This document shows positions 24,721-37,980 of a DNA stretch of 64,000 nt, piece after piece. Position numbers and translations under genes: made by a program. Every line of letters begins with the position of its first letter. Positions within the stretch are counted from its first letter, which is position 1. Below the pieces are notes generated by a model. It was not told the origin of the DNA, searched no databases, and saw only the letters and a list, made by a program, of their open reading frames with translations. The stretch is from Lingula anatina (Eukaryota; Brachiopoda; Lingulata; Lingulida; Lingulidae), in contig NW_019773557.1 of NCBI RefSeq assembly GCF_001039355.2, positions 1-64,000 of the forward strand, read 5' to 3'.

Positions 24721-27061
24721 ATGAACTTTTTAATTCTGGCTCAATGTATACTGCTGTATGGGACATTCTCTACCTTGGGCAAAACTGTCGGTAAAAAGGG
24801 TAGGAAAATTGTGATATATTTATTATAGATTTTTTTAAATAATTGAAATAATCTCAATTTTCTAACTTTAAAAAAGTTGCTTTTTTGTTTATTGTAAAGG
24901 CATATGTTTAATGTATGAAAAGGTTTGCAAGAAAGTAATGTGCAGCAAACATATAATATCTGGACTCTGTTATCCTTAGAATTTAACATGAGACACAACT
25001 TTACATGTGTATTGTTATTACAATAGAAAAGACTAGAATTTACTGAGAAATGACCAACTCTTTTATCATCATCATTTCAGATACAAAATGGATAAGTCAG
25101 TGTTTCAATGTGAAGACAGGTCAGCCCCTGATCACAATGACATGTGAGCAGCCTCCAGGGACAGCCATGATTCTGATGAAGAATGCCTTTCATGGCAAGG
25201 CGACCAACAGGCACTGGGCGTCTTTTGACAGCTCCAAGTGTTACAAAGCCGATGGGGTGGACAATAAGTGCATCTACTGCCCCGAGGACTGCATTGACGA
25301 CTCCCTGACCATGGCCTATGACTGGACCAAATGTACCGGGACGTCCAACTGCACACACTATGTCATGCAAACTAACATGCCAAAATGTCCCAAGCAATAC
25401 AGCGATTATCTCTACTTGGAGTATGTGTGCATTCCAAGTAAGAAGTCACTTTTTTATTATCTGTAAATTATTTTCTAGATAATCAGATATTGCTAAAAAT
25501 GTCTAAAACATTGTTTGTTTACAATTTAGAAAAATTAAGGTATGAAATTTATGATACCATGTACCTGCACTTGAACAAAAGATTTTAATGGAAGATTAAA
25601 GATACAGGAAAAAAAAACATTATATTCATATAAATAAATGTAATCACATATTTAATACCACAAATGTTTTCAATCTTTTAGGAAGATTGACTCAAAAAAG
25701 GTCTAGCTGCCACTAGTCTACATAAAAAAATTTACATTTTACCCTTCACTCCAAGAATCATTTAAATGACAACCTAACATTATACTATAAGCAATTATTC
25801 TTCAGAGGCCGATGTGTTTGATGTGTGCTCCCAGCCAGAGAGATGGGTCAGGGATGGGTACATCAGTTCTCCAAACTACCCCAACCACTACCAGTCATCC
25901 CAGGCATGCAAGTGCTCCCTGGAGGCTTCTTGGGGAGAGAGTGGGGTGGAGTTCCAAATATATGAACTTTTGCTGGAGGAGAACAAGGATAAGGAGTGCC
26001 AGGACTGGCTGCTCATCAAGAATTCAAAGACGAAGATGAGACACTGTGGTCAGATTTTCAACACAACAATGACGGTTCCTGGTAGAGTGGTGGACGTGTA
26101 CTTCTACACTGACTCCAATGATGTCAGCACACAAATGTTCCAGTATTTTACTAGGACTCTCAAAGGATTTTGGCTCTACTTTAAGGGTAAGAAAAAATTA
26201 ATCATAATTTTCCATTTTAATTTCTTCACTGTATGCATACTGGTTTTGATTACCTATGTATTGCAGATATTTCAAATACATTTCATGTGCCTTTTGTAAG
26301 GAAAAGTATAGATTTTTTGACATTTTAAAATTAACTTCCATCAATATGCTTGTATTAACCATTGGAGGCAGGGTTATTAGTCAACATAATTACATGCAAA
26401 AGAACCATTTTTTCATTTAAGTTTTCATACAAACTATGAAACGTATTCCATATATCAAAGACAGAAAAAAAAAAATCCCATTGACATTTTCATTTCAGTT
26501 GTATCGTCTAACATGAAAATATCATGTGGTAGACTTCCTCCAGATGACCCTGGCCTTATGGAAGTGACCGTCCCTCCAACCACCAGCAGATCCACCCAAC
26601 CCACCACACATGCTACTAACAATTCCAGAGGGCACAAAACTACATGCCTAGATGGAGGAAGAAGTTGTAGAAATAAGGGCAAATCCAATGACTCAAAATG
26701 TAAGATGTCATTCAACTGCAGGCAAAACAGTTTTCAATGAAAATCTATACATTCAACATAGTTCAGCATGTATTCATAAAACCATGCTGCAATAAGCTTT
26801 TCAAATTATATTTATATCATTTACAATTTAAGTTCCATTAACAGATGGAACATTCCATCTCACTTTTCATATGTGCTACAGATACATTCAAAAATCTAAA
26901 CTGAATTGATATACTTTGTATAAATATTACATTTTTATTTTTTATAAATTTCAGCAACTGCCAAAAGAAACTCTGTAAACTCAGCTGATTTCAAAAGCCT
27001 GAACCTGGCTTTCACCTCTGCAGTGTCAACTGTACTGCTGCTGCTTCTGACCCTGTTGTGA
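24721..27061 (+). CDS. Gene E: lectin-CUB protein with probable GPI anchor, sister of gene D
   Basis: Five exons: 24721-24790, 25081-25437, 25806-26186, 26499-26699, 26955-27061. They sum to 1116 nt, 371 aa plus stop. The 70-nt first exon encodes a signal peptide (MNFLILAQCILLYGTFSTLG) and ends at a GTAAAA donor. It is too short to stand out as an ORF and was found by phase matching. Exon 2 is a SUEL-like lectin domain (KNAFHGKAT, AYDWTKCTG, YSDYLYLEYVC). Exon 3 is a CUB domain (DGYISSPNYPNHY, CQDWLLI, LKGFWLYFKG). Exon 4 is a Thr/Asn-rich linker with three cysteines. Exon 5 ends in LAFTSAVSTVLLLLLTLL then TGA, a classic GPI-attachment-like C-terminus. The close match to D in sequence and exon length indicates a recent tandem duplication. 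AATAAA at 27283. Confidence 0.88.
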
Positions 27062-28710
27062 AGAACTTAAAAGTTTTAGACATTCATAATGCTTCTTGAG
27101 ATGACTTAAATAGAACCCGAGCCACTTCGAAAAAATCCTGTCTCAAAATATCAAGTTATAGACATGCTTCCGAACAGCATCAGTGATTATGTGTACTTGT
27201 CCTCCATTTTCTTAAAGTTATAGCTCTTGAGTTAAATTCGTATTTGCAAATGCATATCTAAATGAAATGTACCAGATCATATAATAAAAGTTGATTTTTA
27301 ACATGTTGTTTGTTATTTTATGTTGTTATTGAGGGTGACAAAAAACACCATTTTGATGTGAATTATCATTCCATTATTACTTGCTAGCATTTGATGAATT
27401 TGCCTAAGTTGATATTGAAAAAAATTGGGGTTATATCAGCACTGTGACGTGTCACCATATTAAAATATTGATAAAGCAGTAAATAATCTTTAAAGAGATT
27501 TTAATGTGATTTAACAGGAAGGTCAAAATATCATGCCTCATTTGTAGAAATGATTTATTTTTATCATCATTGTATGAAAGACAATAAAAAACATTTCACC
27601 GCAAAATCAAATAAAAATCCATAAATTATATTGAAATAAATATATTACTGTTAATTTTAAAACAAACTATGTTTTTAAACATATTTTTCAATTTAACGTC
27701 AGTCTTGTTGATATTCACAATAACAGTTTTATAATTTCATTATTTTGGTATTTTTAATGTTCATGAACCCTGACATCAAAACCTCTCAATTGTCTAATAT
27801 TGTTTTTACATGACATTTTTAGTAAATCCTTATCTGATTATTTTTGAATGAGTTATTTTTGACATTTCAATGCATTGTCGATTAAGCCGCCAAATAATTA
27901 TATTCTTATATCCATATTAAGCCTCTTGGTTAGGTGGTAAAGGTATCATTGATAGCGTGTTGTCTCACAAGTTGAATGTTAACAATCAACGTATAATATT
28001 TCCAAATGACGATTTCTATTTTTTTTCACCTCCTGCAGAGACCAGTATGAGAATACCTGGCTTGGCTTTCTTAATAAAAAACATTTAGGTTAAAAAAGTC
28101 TACAGAAATGAATATTTTCCAAATCTTTGCACCTTGTTTATAATTAAAAGCATGTTTCAGATTAACTTAGGATAATTGTAATACATATTTTTTAATTGGC
28201 ATATGCTTTGATACAAAGGTGGTCATATTCCTGGCTCACTGGCATTTTCTCTCATTTGTTGCCAACTGATACATGAAAATTAACACCAATCACTCACAAC
28301 ATTCCAGGACAGTGCTTTGGATGATGTTTATATTGACCACCAAAGGAATGTTATAAAGATATTTTTTCTATACCAGAGGCAATATCACCCAGTGGAATAT
28401 AATGGAATTTCCTTACACTTCGCTAAATATTTTTTGAGAAATTGAAATTAAATGCAGGATGCATATATCTATCCACCCAATACAACAAAACAAGCCATAA
28501 ATGACACTGTGCACACAGGAAGCAAAACTACGTGATGCTCACAGTACATGTATTTGCCCAGCTGTTATATGACATTGTGAATAATTAGTATTACAAAATG
28601 CTTCTCTTTTTTCTTGACCTTGACCACACCCAAGATTTAGCTGCTAACAGTGGACCACTGGAACACATATTTATTTGATTTGGGACCTAATCTTCCCCAA
28701 GAAGAAGAAA
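27062..28710. other. 3' UTR of gene E and intergenic region E-F
   Basis: Poly(A) signal of E at 27283, then A/T-rich sequence. No exon, RNA gene or element recognised. Confidence 0.6.
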
Positions 28711-31053
28711 ATGTTGTTTATTTGTGTATGGATGCTTTTTCTCAATGTACTACTTGTTGATGGAAAAGATGGTAAGCAGTTTTGTGTCACATCTGTTATT
28801 CTTAACTGCTTTTCTCAAATATTTTTGACAGAGACTCATTATGTACTTGCTCTACGAACAAAAAAATCTTACGTTGATATGATAATCACCAATGAAACAA
28901 TTATTTGTTACTAAGAGGAAAATATGATGGGTATTTGTCTAGTAGGTTATTCATCTCGATTTTCTGGTTTTAGAACTGGAAAAGGTGACTGGACAATGCT
29001 ATGGGACAGGAAACTCATTTGTTTCCTTATATTGTGGCTATGGGCTAATGATAAACATCAAGCGTGCTTTTCATGGTGCACATAAAGGCAGCATTGGGCT
29101 TTGTACGGCCATGTTAGATGACTGCACTGAAGAAAATGCAGAGGCATATGACTGGTCCCTGTGTATGGGACTACAGTACTGTGTTCAACCAGTGAAGAAA
29201 AGTTATCTTGAAAGCTGTAAAAAAGACAGTCAGTACCTGCAGGTGGAATATGAATGTGTTTCAGGTGCATGAATACAAACCCCTTTTTAGCTTTATGATC
29301 ATTGTTTATTTCATTCATATTTCTTTCTTTTTTCTTTGCCTTATTTTTTTGAAATTTTCAAATTTCATCACTTTTTCCTAAGTTTTTATTTTTTCATTAT
29401 TCAAGATACATATGTTAATCTCAATACACATATTGATCAGCTTAATACACAAAAATTATAGATAATAATGGTTTATTTCACATGGTTTATTTTCATGTTT
29501 AACTTCATAGGCATTTCATTAATTGCTGTAACATCATTAAATTGAAAGTTCTGAGTAAACTACTTTTATGCAGGTTTTGATAATGGAATTATATATCATA
29601 TTCAATTATCAGTGGGAGATGTTCTAGATATCTGTAACACTAAGAAACAAATCCGTTACGAGGGTTACATCAGTAGTCCTAGCTACCCATCTGCCTACAA
29701 GGCTCGTGTTGACTGCAAGTGCCATCTAGTGGCCGTTGGAGGGATGCTGTATTTGACATTTGCTGACCTGGCCCTGGAAGACACCTCCAAGGAGTGTAAA
29801 GACTGGGTGCTAGTCCAGAACCAAACGAAAGAAGAAGTGTTCTGCAGCCAACAGCTACCAAGTGCTGCAAAAGTGGAAGTGCAGCACTTTACCGATGTTT
29901 ATTTCAGTAGCAATGCCAATGATGTCAAGAGGATTAAAGTCACCAATGACAAAACTAAAGAACTGAAAGGATTCTGGATGCATATGAAAGGTGAAGTATT
30001 GAGACGGAATAATTTTGGAGACCAAGTATTTCATTTAAAATCAAATTTGAACTAAAAAAACTTAAGCAATCCAGTATCATTAAGAGGATGGGGAGTCATT
30101 AAGAAATTAACATTTCATTTATTTAATGAAGAGTAAGGGTAAAAAAATACATTCAACTCCCTTTACTTGGCATGTGCCGCCATGTCATATACAAAATTGC
30201 TAGGAAAAGAAGATGAAACCTGCTTTACTGCAAAACTGTATGGGACCATTACACAATAAAGGGAACACCTACATTGGCCTTGGCTCATTGGTGATCTTGT
30301 GAATTCCAGGCAGCCAAGCTGACACCAAGATCACTGTGACATGCAGTCCCACTTCTCACATTGAACCCAAGTCAGTGAAAAAGAAAATATATGTGAAAAC
30401 TGAAGGTAAAGACCACCTAAGCATTATGATCATTAATGCTGCAAGAATTAAAATATAACTTTTATATTATATGATGTCTTAACCAGCTGATAAGGATAAT
30501 CATAAAAGAACAAAACTTTCTTATTTAACTGATACCATTATCAACTGGCCATAAGAAATGGTTATCTAAAGATTATGGGCAATTTCAGATAGAGAATTTA
30601 AAGTGCCAAGTCAAATGAGAACAACCAAAAAAGAAAATTTGCAGGAGAACTTCAAAGATAAAAAGGGAAAAACTGCTCAAATGAACAACACCGAACCAAA
30701 TATACTCAAATCAGAACCAAAGAAAAAGAAAGGATCAAAGATTCGAGCTACAAATAAGACACTGTCAGGTAAGAAGCAAGAATGTTAAGTCCTAAATATT
30801 TTCTTTAGGATAATACAATAAACATTATTCTTCAGAACCATGAACCATTTACTCAAGACTTTTTTTTATCATTTTCAAAATGAGAACACTCTTTAACTGT
30901 CAAACTGTAGCATGTACAGCGTACTTTATTATTCCAGGTACCACAACTGTGACAGCTTTGCTTTCTAATCATGGCATCACATTCAAGGTCCAGCTTACAA
31001 ACTATTTGATAATGATTGCTGTTTTCGTCAAGTTCACTTTTTCTTGCTTGTGA
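28711..31053 (+). CDS. Gene F: lectin-CUB protein with probable GPI anchor
   Basis: Six exons: 28711-28771, 28974-29264, 29613-29990, 30310-30405, 30589-30768, 30938-31053. They sum to 1122 nt, 373 aa plus stop. Exon 1 is a signal peptide (MLFICVWMLFLNVLLVDG). Exon 2 is a compact eight-cysteine SUEL-like domain with KRAFHG and AYDWSLCMG, ending YLQVEYEC. Exon 3 is a CUB domain (EGYISSPSYPSAY, CKDWVLVQN, LKGFWMHMKG). Exons 4 and 5 form an unusually Lys-rich linker (SEPKKKKGSK) instead of a Ser/Thr stalk. The C-terminus YLIMIAVFVKFTFSCL is hydrophobic without a following basic tail, so a GPI anchor is inferred, less securely than for E because of the internal Lys. Two stalk exons instead of one set it apart from D, E and G. 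Confidence 0.85.
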
Positions 31054-32285
31054 AAAAGTAAACAATTTAATATACCACCTGAAAATGTCTATGAAACTTT
31101 GATCATGTCTGACATTTGTGAAGCCAGTATTTGTCATTGTAGAATATACAGCAGAAACACAATAGATTAAAAAAATTTACTGGCATCCTCAACAACTTGC
31201 CATTGCTTTGTGTACCATGTGTACCATCACTGTAGTGTTTTCTAAAGTAAAAAAAAAAAAACTTGTGTTTTTAGAAACACTGTTCTTTTCACTTGGCTTA
31301 TTGCTGAGTGAAAGGTATCAAGCATTCTTTGCTAAACAAATTTTTCTTTGTTAAACAAAGTGATGGTCATTAATTCGATAATTCAAAATTTGTTGCCTGT
31401 CTTCAATGCATAAGCATAGGTCATCTAAAATTGAAAAAAGGAATAAATGGCAACAAAATATTGTTAACGTCTGTTTAAGTTAAGCCTCTGATTATGTTGG
31501 ATTTGCTCTGAATCCAGAAACAAAAGGATGCCAATTACAGGAAATAAAATTTCACTACCTTAAAAAGCAATTATTATATTTAGAATATCAATGCTCAGTA
31601 ACATCCTATTGAATACATTTAAAGCACTTTTATTCCAAACTTGGGAAATATGAAACTTATAATATAATCGGGTTCTTGAATCTGCTTTTTACTGTTCCAG
31701 TGTTCATCAGGTTTTACTGATCATCACATTTGCATATATATAATTATAAGACAATGTCTGTGACAGTAGTATTCCTTACAAGTTGCCATAAAAAATGTAT
31801 GGCTTTTATTTTCCATTTATCAAAAAATGCGACAGCTATTCCATTTACTCTCTGTTTCAAATGCTAGCAAAATAACAAGGCATGTCAGAAAATAATGGTC
31901 AGCCAGAAAGTCATTTGTAAAGATATGTCATAAATGAACATTTTCATCTGAATTTTTGGATAACGGCTTTCAAATCATTTCTTCCTTCAACTATATTTTT
32001 AACACCAGCAACAGGCACATCCACAGCTGATGTGATAATTTTCTAAAGTAATTTGCATGTAATGTTCGAGGAAGAGACATCTTTGGAATCAATAGCAGCC
32101 GTTCTTTTGCAAGACCACACCCTGCGGCAGCATGTATTATGGCACCATATGCTTTCTCTATAATTCCTCAGATTTTTTGTTGGTGTCACGCACTTATGAA
32201 ATCGCTGCACCTGAACGGTACATTGGGTAATCAAAAAAGCTGAAAAAATTGCACACATTTGTGCATTTGGTTTTTGGGGAAGACA
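31054..32285. other. Intergenic region F-G
   Basis: A/T-rich, no exon or repeat family recognised. AATAAA motifs occur (for example at 31442), but none is clearly tied to gene F. Confidence 0.55.
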
Positions 32286-35134
32286 ATGATGACCACAACG
32301 GATTACAGTGTTACAATCATTCTCTGTTTCCTGCTTTGCTTTGGGAAAGTCCACTGTTATGATGGTAGACTGGAAGAACGGGATGTGCAGATGGCAGAGA
32401 AGTCTAATGAAAGTGAGTAAAGTGTGTTTAGTTGTTTAACACACAAAGATCACTGCCAACATACGTTTGATCTAGAATCTCTATCCAACATCACACTTGA
32501 AAAATTTTAATCAACTTTCTAGTGTGCCTAGCAATAGACATGTAGTATAACAATTAAAGCTATAATGTTGTCTTCTTAATCTGGGTTGGTATACCATCTC
32601 ATAAGTATGCAAGGAGTGTATGGCATAGTACATTGTAGCGGTGATCATTTTCCTGAGCAGCTGTTGAAATACCAAAATTCCATTATACTTAGTATGTTTC
32701 AGTCTTATTTTTGCACATATCACCGGCAAACATGTCTGTTTTATATGGCATATATTAAACCTTTCTTTCCTCATGTTATTTAAAAACATTTCTAAATTAG
32801 AAACAAATACTGATGTATAATATTTAAAAAGTAATCTTTCATGAGTCGTCTTCATTCAAATACAAAATGAAGTTTACCAAAGAGCAATCCTATTATCTTT
32901 GGAGACTTGGCCTATACCAATGCACATGGTTACAGGCCAGCATTCTACTCATCATACAAAAATCATCTAATGCTAAGATTTACTATTTCTTAGATCATAT
33001 TTTGAAGACTGTCAGTCAGTGTTTCCACGTCAGGGGCAATCCATTTGTGACACTGTATTGTGGGTCTAATCACATGATCAAAATCAACAGAGCATTCCAT
33101 GGCATGCACCACCAGAACATCAGCCGTTGTAACTTCTTACCAGGGGACTGCATGGATGGAGATTTGTCACCTTACTATGATTGGTCAAACTGTCTCGGTG
33201 CCGAACATTGCGTTAAATCTGTAAAGCAGTCGTGGCTGAGAGAATGTGGGAACTACAGCAAATACCTGCAGATTGACTATCAGTGTGTAAAGAGTATGTA
33301 GTAAATCGTTATAAATTTTGCTGGTATAACAAATTGTAATGATACAACAAATTGTCATTTGTAATCTTCTGGTTGTAATGAGCAACCCTCTTTTTTCCAT
33401 TTTTTCTAACATACAACACAACTTAAAAAGCATTTCAATATAACATAATACAGTATATATATGAAAAAATATGTGATCACTTGTTTTTATAACTATCATG
33501 AACTTTATATCTTAAAGCCTGCTTAATTTACCATTACATTCCAGATGAAGAAGTATTTGACATCTGTGAGAAAAGCAATACTTATGTGACAGAGGGTTAC
33601 ATAAAAAGTCCCAACTATCCTTCATTCTACCCAATACACAGGGACTGTGAATGTAACATCTCAGTGTCTGGAAAGAGCCGCATGCTCGTCTCTTTTTATG
33701 ACCTCCTCCTGGAGATGAATGGAAAGAAATGTGCTGATTGGTTGATGATCTACGACGATGACTACAAAGATTTGAACTGTGGAGAAATCATGACAGGAAT
33801 GAAGAATGTGTCTTGGCAAGGACCTCAGATACGGTTACATTTTCACACAGATGTTAACAACACTCGGAGACAGTCATTTTCTTATAATACGCAAAGAAAC
33901 CTCAAAGGCTTTTGGGTATATTTCAATGGTAATTATTATATATATTGTTTTCCTGAACATGGTATGCCCAGTGGTCAAAAAAGTATTTCATTATCTACCC
34001 TGTTTCTATAACAACAAAGGATGTACGGTGCATCTAAATTTTCAGCCAAAAATTGTAGTGAAACTTGTATCTGCCTGATAAAAATGTCTTACACTGTATA
34101 TTTCAAACCAAAGAGGCAACAACTGGACCTAATACATGTCAAATGGTAAGTATAACAATATCAGAGTAAATAATATACTACAAAGTTCAATTAAAAACCA
34201 ATGATGAGAAAATAACTGCTTACACACATGTGACTATACTAACTGGTGTAGCAGATGTATTGCCATGTCCATAGTGTGGCAAATTTCATGTTAGAAGAAG
34301 CCACAGCTCTAGGTGGTGAATTTTATGCTACATTCTCCCCTGTGACTGAGCAATAAGATCCATAACACAAATCTCTTCTTTTTTTATTTCTACAGATATT
34401 CTTATATTTATTTCTTTGATAAATGTGAGAAAATATTACCTTCAAACAGTGATATAAGTCTACTGAAAAGATTTGAATAAACTAAGATTGTATTTTTTAA
34501 TCATCAATGAAAAAAATGGATACAATCAAACAACCCTAGCACTTATGCAAGAGAAACTTGATTTTAATTAATTGTTTATATCGTTATAAAACAGTTAATA
34601 ATTTATTTGATTTTCTGTTACTATTGACATTATTCTTCTTACAGCTGAGCCAAAAGATGAGGTTTTAGTAAAATGTGGTCCTACTAAGCCTAAGAAACTT
34701 CAAAGTTATACACCTAATCCAATTCCAAAGGGAGGTAAGATAAAAGATGGCAGTGCATCTTTTATTAATTATTTTAATGCCAACATATAGTTGATAAAAA
34801 TGAGATTTTTTTTGTCATCATAGGAGTAACATATATTATAAAATTCTGGAGGCAGTGCTCTGTTCTCCATCATGATAAAATACAAAGCAGTAAAATACTT
34901 CCATCATACCAATAACTCATTTCTAATGAGTAAGATTTTTTTTTTTTTTTTGATAATGCTTATGTGTTGTAATATGTGGAACTGTATCTACCTTGCATCA
35001 AGACAATTAAGCTCACTTTTAATGAATGTTTCCTTTTTTCTTCTTGTTTAGGTGTTGTAATAGCTGGAACTGCGTCTACCTTGCCACAAGGTTGGAGTTT
35101 TACCCTACTGCTGATGATGACAGTGTTATATTGA
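32286..35134 (+). CDS. Gene G: lectin-CUB protein with probable GPI anchor
   Basis: Five exons: 32286-32412, 32994-33293, 33545-33928, 34645-34734, 35052-35134. They sum to 984 nt, 327 aa plus stop. Exon 1 encodes a signal peptide (hydrophobic VTIILCFLLCFGKVHC) and a short acidic N-terminal peptide. Exon 2 is an eight-cysteine SUEL-like domain (NRAFHG, YYDWSNCLG, YLQIDYQC). Exon 3 is the clearest CUB domain of the array (EGYIKSPNYPSFYP, CADWLMIYDDD, LKGFWVYFNG), with acidic residues where calcium-binding CUBs have them. Exon 4 is a short 30-residue linker. Exon 5 ends in WSFTLLLMMTVLY, a GPI-signal-like end. AATAAA at 35219. A decayed partial copy of the last exon lies 88 bp upstream in the preceding intron. 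Confidence 0.87.
34964..35003 (+). pseudogene. Decayed partial copy of the last exon of gene G
   Basis: Forty bases resemble the start of the final exon at 35052-35091 (about 33 of 40 identical by eye), but no AG acceptor stands in front, so it is not expected to be spliced in. Confidence 0.6.
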
Positions 35135-36435
35135 CATATTAATAAGCAGCATTCTTGGCACTGGGACACAAATGCACCCATGAAGTTGTTCCCCATCAAT
35201 AATGATACAATATACAAAAATAAACAAAGACTTTTTTTCTGCGGGTAAATTGAAAGATGGCCTCAGGGGATCAAAATGCATACATTACTCATTCTGCAGC
35301 TGGCAAAAATCTCCTCAGACAATTGATATCAGTAGATATTCATTAGTCTGAATTAGTGAAGAGGAGAAATATAATCTTGCATCATGGATATATATAAGAA
35401 CAAAAGTAAGAATATTGGCATATTCTTGAATTGATACTGGAAAAGAAAAGGCACTTCTATCATGACTGGTGGAAGTGCAATTTCAATTTAAGAACAGAGA
35501 CAAAATGTGAAAATACAAAAGAAATGAAGTTTGATGATGAAGGAGATGTTCTCAAACACCATAATCCACATTTTATTTGTATACAATAAAAATGACTTAG
35601 CACTTGAGATTCAAAACATTGCTGAATAATAAAAATGTAAATGAGATAAATCAATATATTATCTGATAAAGTGAGTTTTTTTTCGTGAGGGGGGGAGGGG
35701 ACATACGTGTGTGTGTGTGTGTTTAGCTGACAGACCATATCACATTTGAAATTTGTGGCTTCCCTATTTAATACAGGGCCAAAATTATTGGGTCTTTTCA
35801 GCAAAAAAAAAAAAAAAAAAAGGGGATTTGAATGTAATATAATTTGGCGTTTAAAATTGGGTGTTAAAATTTCCAAGAAAATTTTCATCTTTTTAAACAT
35901 TTGGTTTGGCTGTTATGTGGATAAAGATACAAAAGTACTTGTGATACTAAAACACATGTGGTAACTTCTGAAAAAAAAATTATTTAATGATTTGAAACTA
36001 CCTTGTATTTTGTCCACAGAGAGCCTCATAACAAAGTGTAACTAAACTGAAATATGATTTGGCAGTTACTTTATATCTGCAATTTCTTCTGCTCAATTTT
36101 CCTCTGACTTAAATGCCCATTTCAAGTTGTGTCCATGCTAGACATATTCAACCAAATATCAATATATATCTTACATATGGACACTTTCTATACTCATAAT
36201 CATGTCCCAACTTTTCCAAAAATTGTGGCTAAGATCCCATACATAACCCAATTCATTGTGTTGGAGAAGAACAATGTGAGATGTCACCACAAATGGACGA
36301 ATTGCAATAGAGAAGAGTTGGTTGAGATTTTATGGTCAAGACATATGTGGAAACAGACAAAAAAGTATTAAATGACAAATCACTGCTGAAGAATGATGTA
36401 TTCAAATCAAATAGACCGGCAATGCCAGCAAAATC

Positions 36436-36537
<102 letters not shown>

Positions 36538-36682
36538 GCACCTATGGGACAAACAGTACCTAAATATACGCAAAAAAAGGAAATCAATAAAAATTTGTTG
36601 AAAATCCAACTTTTTTTTGTCATACTGCCAAACTATTTTTGTTTCACTTGAATTTTATGAGAGTTTGGGTATATATCACCAA

Positions 36683-37011
36683 TTAAAGGGATAATAACTC
36701 TTCGTTTTGGCCAAAAAATGAATTTTCCTGGAGTTAACAACAAGTTTCCCATACTTACCATTTTTACATTCAAAGTTAGTCCCTGTTTTTTTTCTAAAAA
36801 GTTTGTTTTTTTGTTAAAATCTCTTAAGAGATTATAACTGAGTACAGCCATCAATGGAGGTCATGTGATCTAAAGACAAGCTCAGATATCAGAATAATAG
36901 CTATAACTGCCGTTTTTGTGGTACAACAGAATATATTATATTTCTATGAGTTGTTCACAATGTTTTTATTGTGAAATATAGATATCATACGAAGAGTTAT
37001 TATCCCTTTAA
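36683..37011. mobile_element. TTAA-flanked miniature inverted-repeat element
   Basis: A TTAA at each edge flanks an 18-bp perfect terminal inverted repeat (AGGGATAATAACTCTTCG on the left and its complement on the right). The element body is 36687-37007, about 321 bp, with no coding capacity. TTAA target-site duplication is typical of piggyBac-class DNA transposons, so a non-autonomous derivative is inferred. Confidence 0.75.
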
Positions 37012-37980
37012 AAGACTAAAAATTGAAAAAAAAACTTCTAGTCAATGACTTTGGTGACTTAGCCAAAGAAATCAGGATTTAACCAGAAAGGTGCATGCTG
37101 ACAATCATCTAAAGGCAATAAATGGCCAGAAATCAAGCACTGGTATCCATAATGTGACTGACCACCATAATATAAGGCTCTCTATGCTGAGCCAGCAATA
37201 TAAAACCAAGGCTATTTCAAAACCATACCAGCTCTACAATGTGAGGTTACTATTGAAGGAGAAAATGATGTCTTCTATAAATCATTTCTAGGCATTTAAG
37301 GCATGTACTGGTTGCCAAACTTATAAAAATGTATTTAAATTGAAGCAAAGATTTTCATTTAAGCTTAACAAACATCAAAGCATAGGAACATTAACATTAT
37401 ACTTAAACTGACCTCTAATATTAACCCAAAGACACCAAATTGGTCCATTTACAATGGTGTCATGATAACAACTTAAGTGTGCTAAAAATACGATGCTTTA
37501 TCAAAAGGTCAAGTGAAACTCGATCATTTATAGGTAAATTTCCTGGTCAGTTACTTTGTCTGGAATACTATAAATTGGCAAAAATTCCTTACAGAGATAT
37601 TTGCTTTAAAAATCATATAAGAATTGTATAAACACATTTAACATCAAAAGACTAGAAAATCACCCAGAAGGCAGACCTCCACCAAAACATATAATGAACT
37701 AATAATCAACCATTAATTAACTAATGGATCATCACCTAAATCTAATCACTTTTAAGTTAGGGCTGGCATTTCAGACCTATCCAGCAAATTGCATCAAAAC
37801 TGATCCATAACTTTATGAATTAGTAGGTGACAAAAGGACAGACAAACAAAAGGGAGGTGAAAACATGACCTCCTTGGAGGTTATGAAATAAAATAAAGCA
37901 ACAAAAATAATTATAATAATAATAATAATAATAAAGCAAAATTTTCTGTAAGTTGCTGAAATAGAAAAAAAATGAGTATT

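Noticed and set aside
24453-24794. 113-codon ORF overlapping the first exon of gene E
   Set aside because: Different frame from the signal peptide at 24721, which fits phase and donor; no domain seen.
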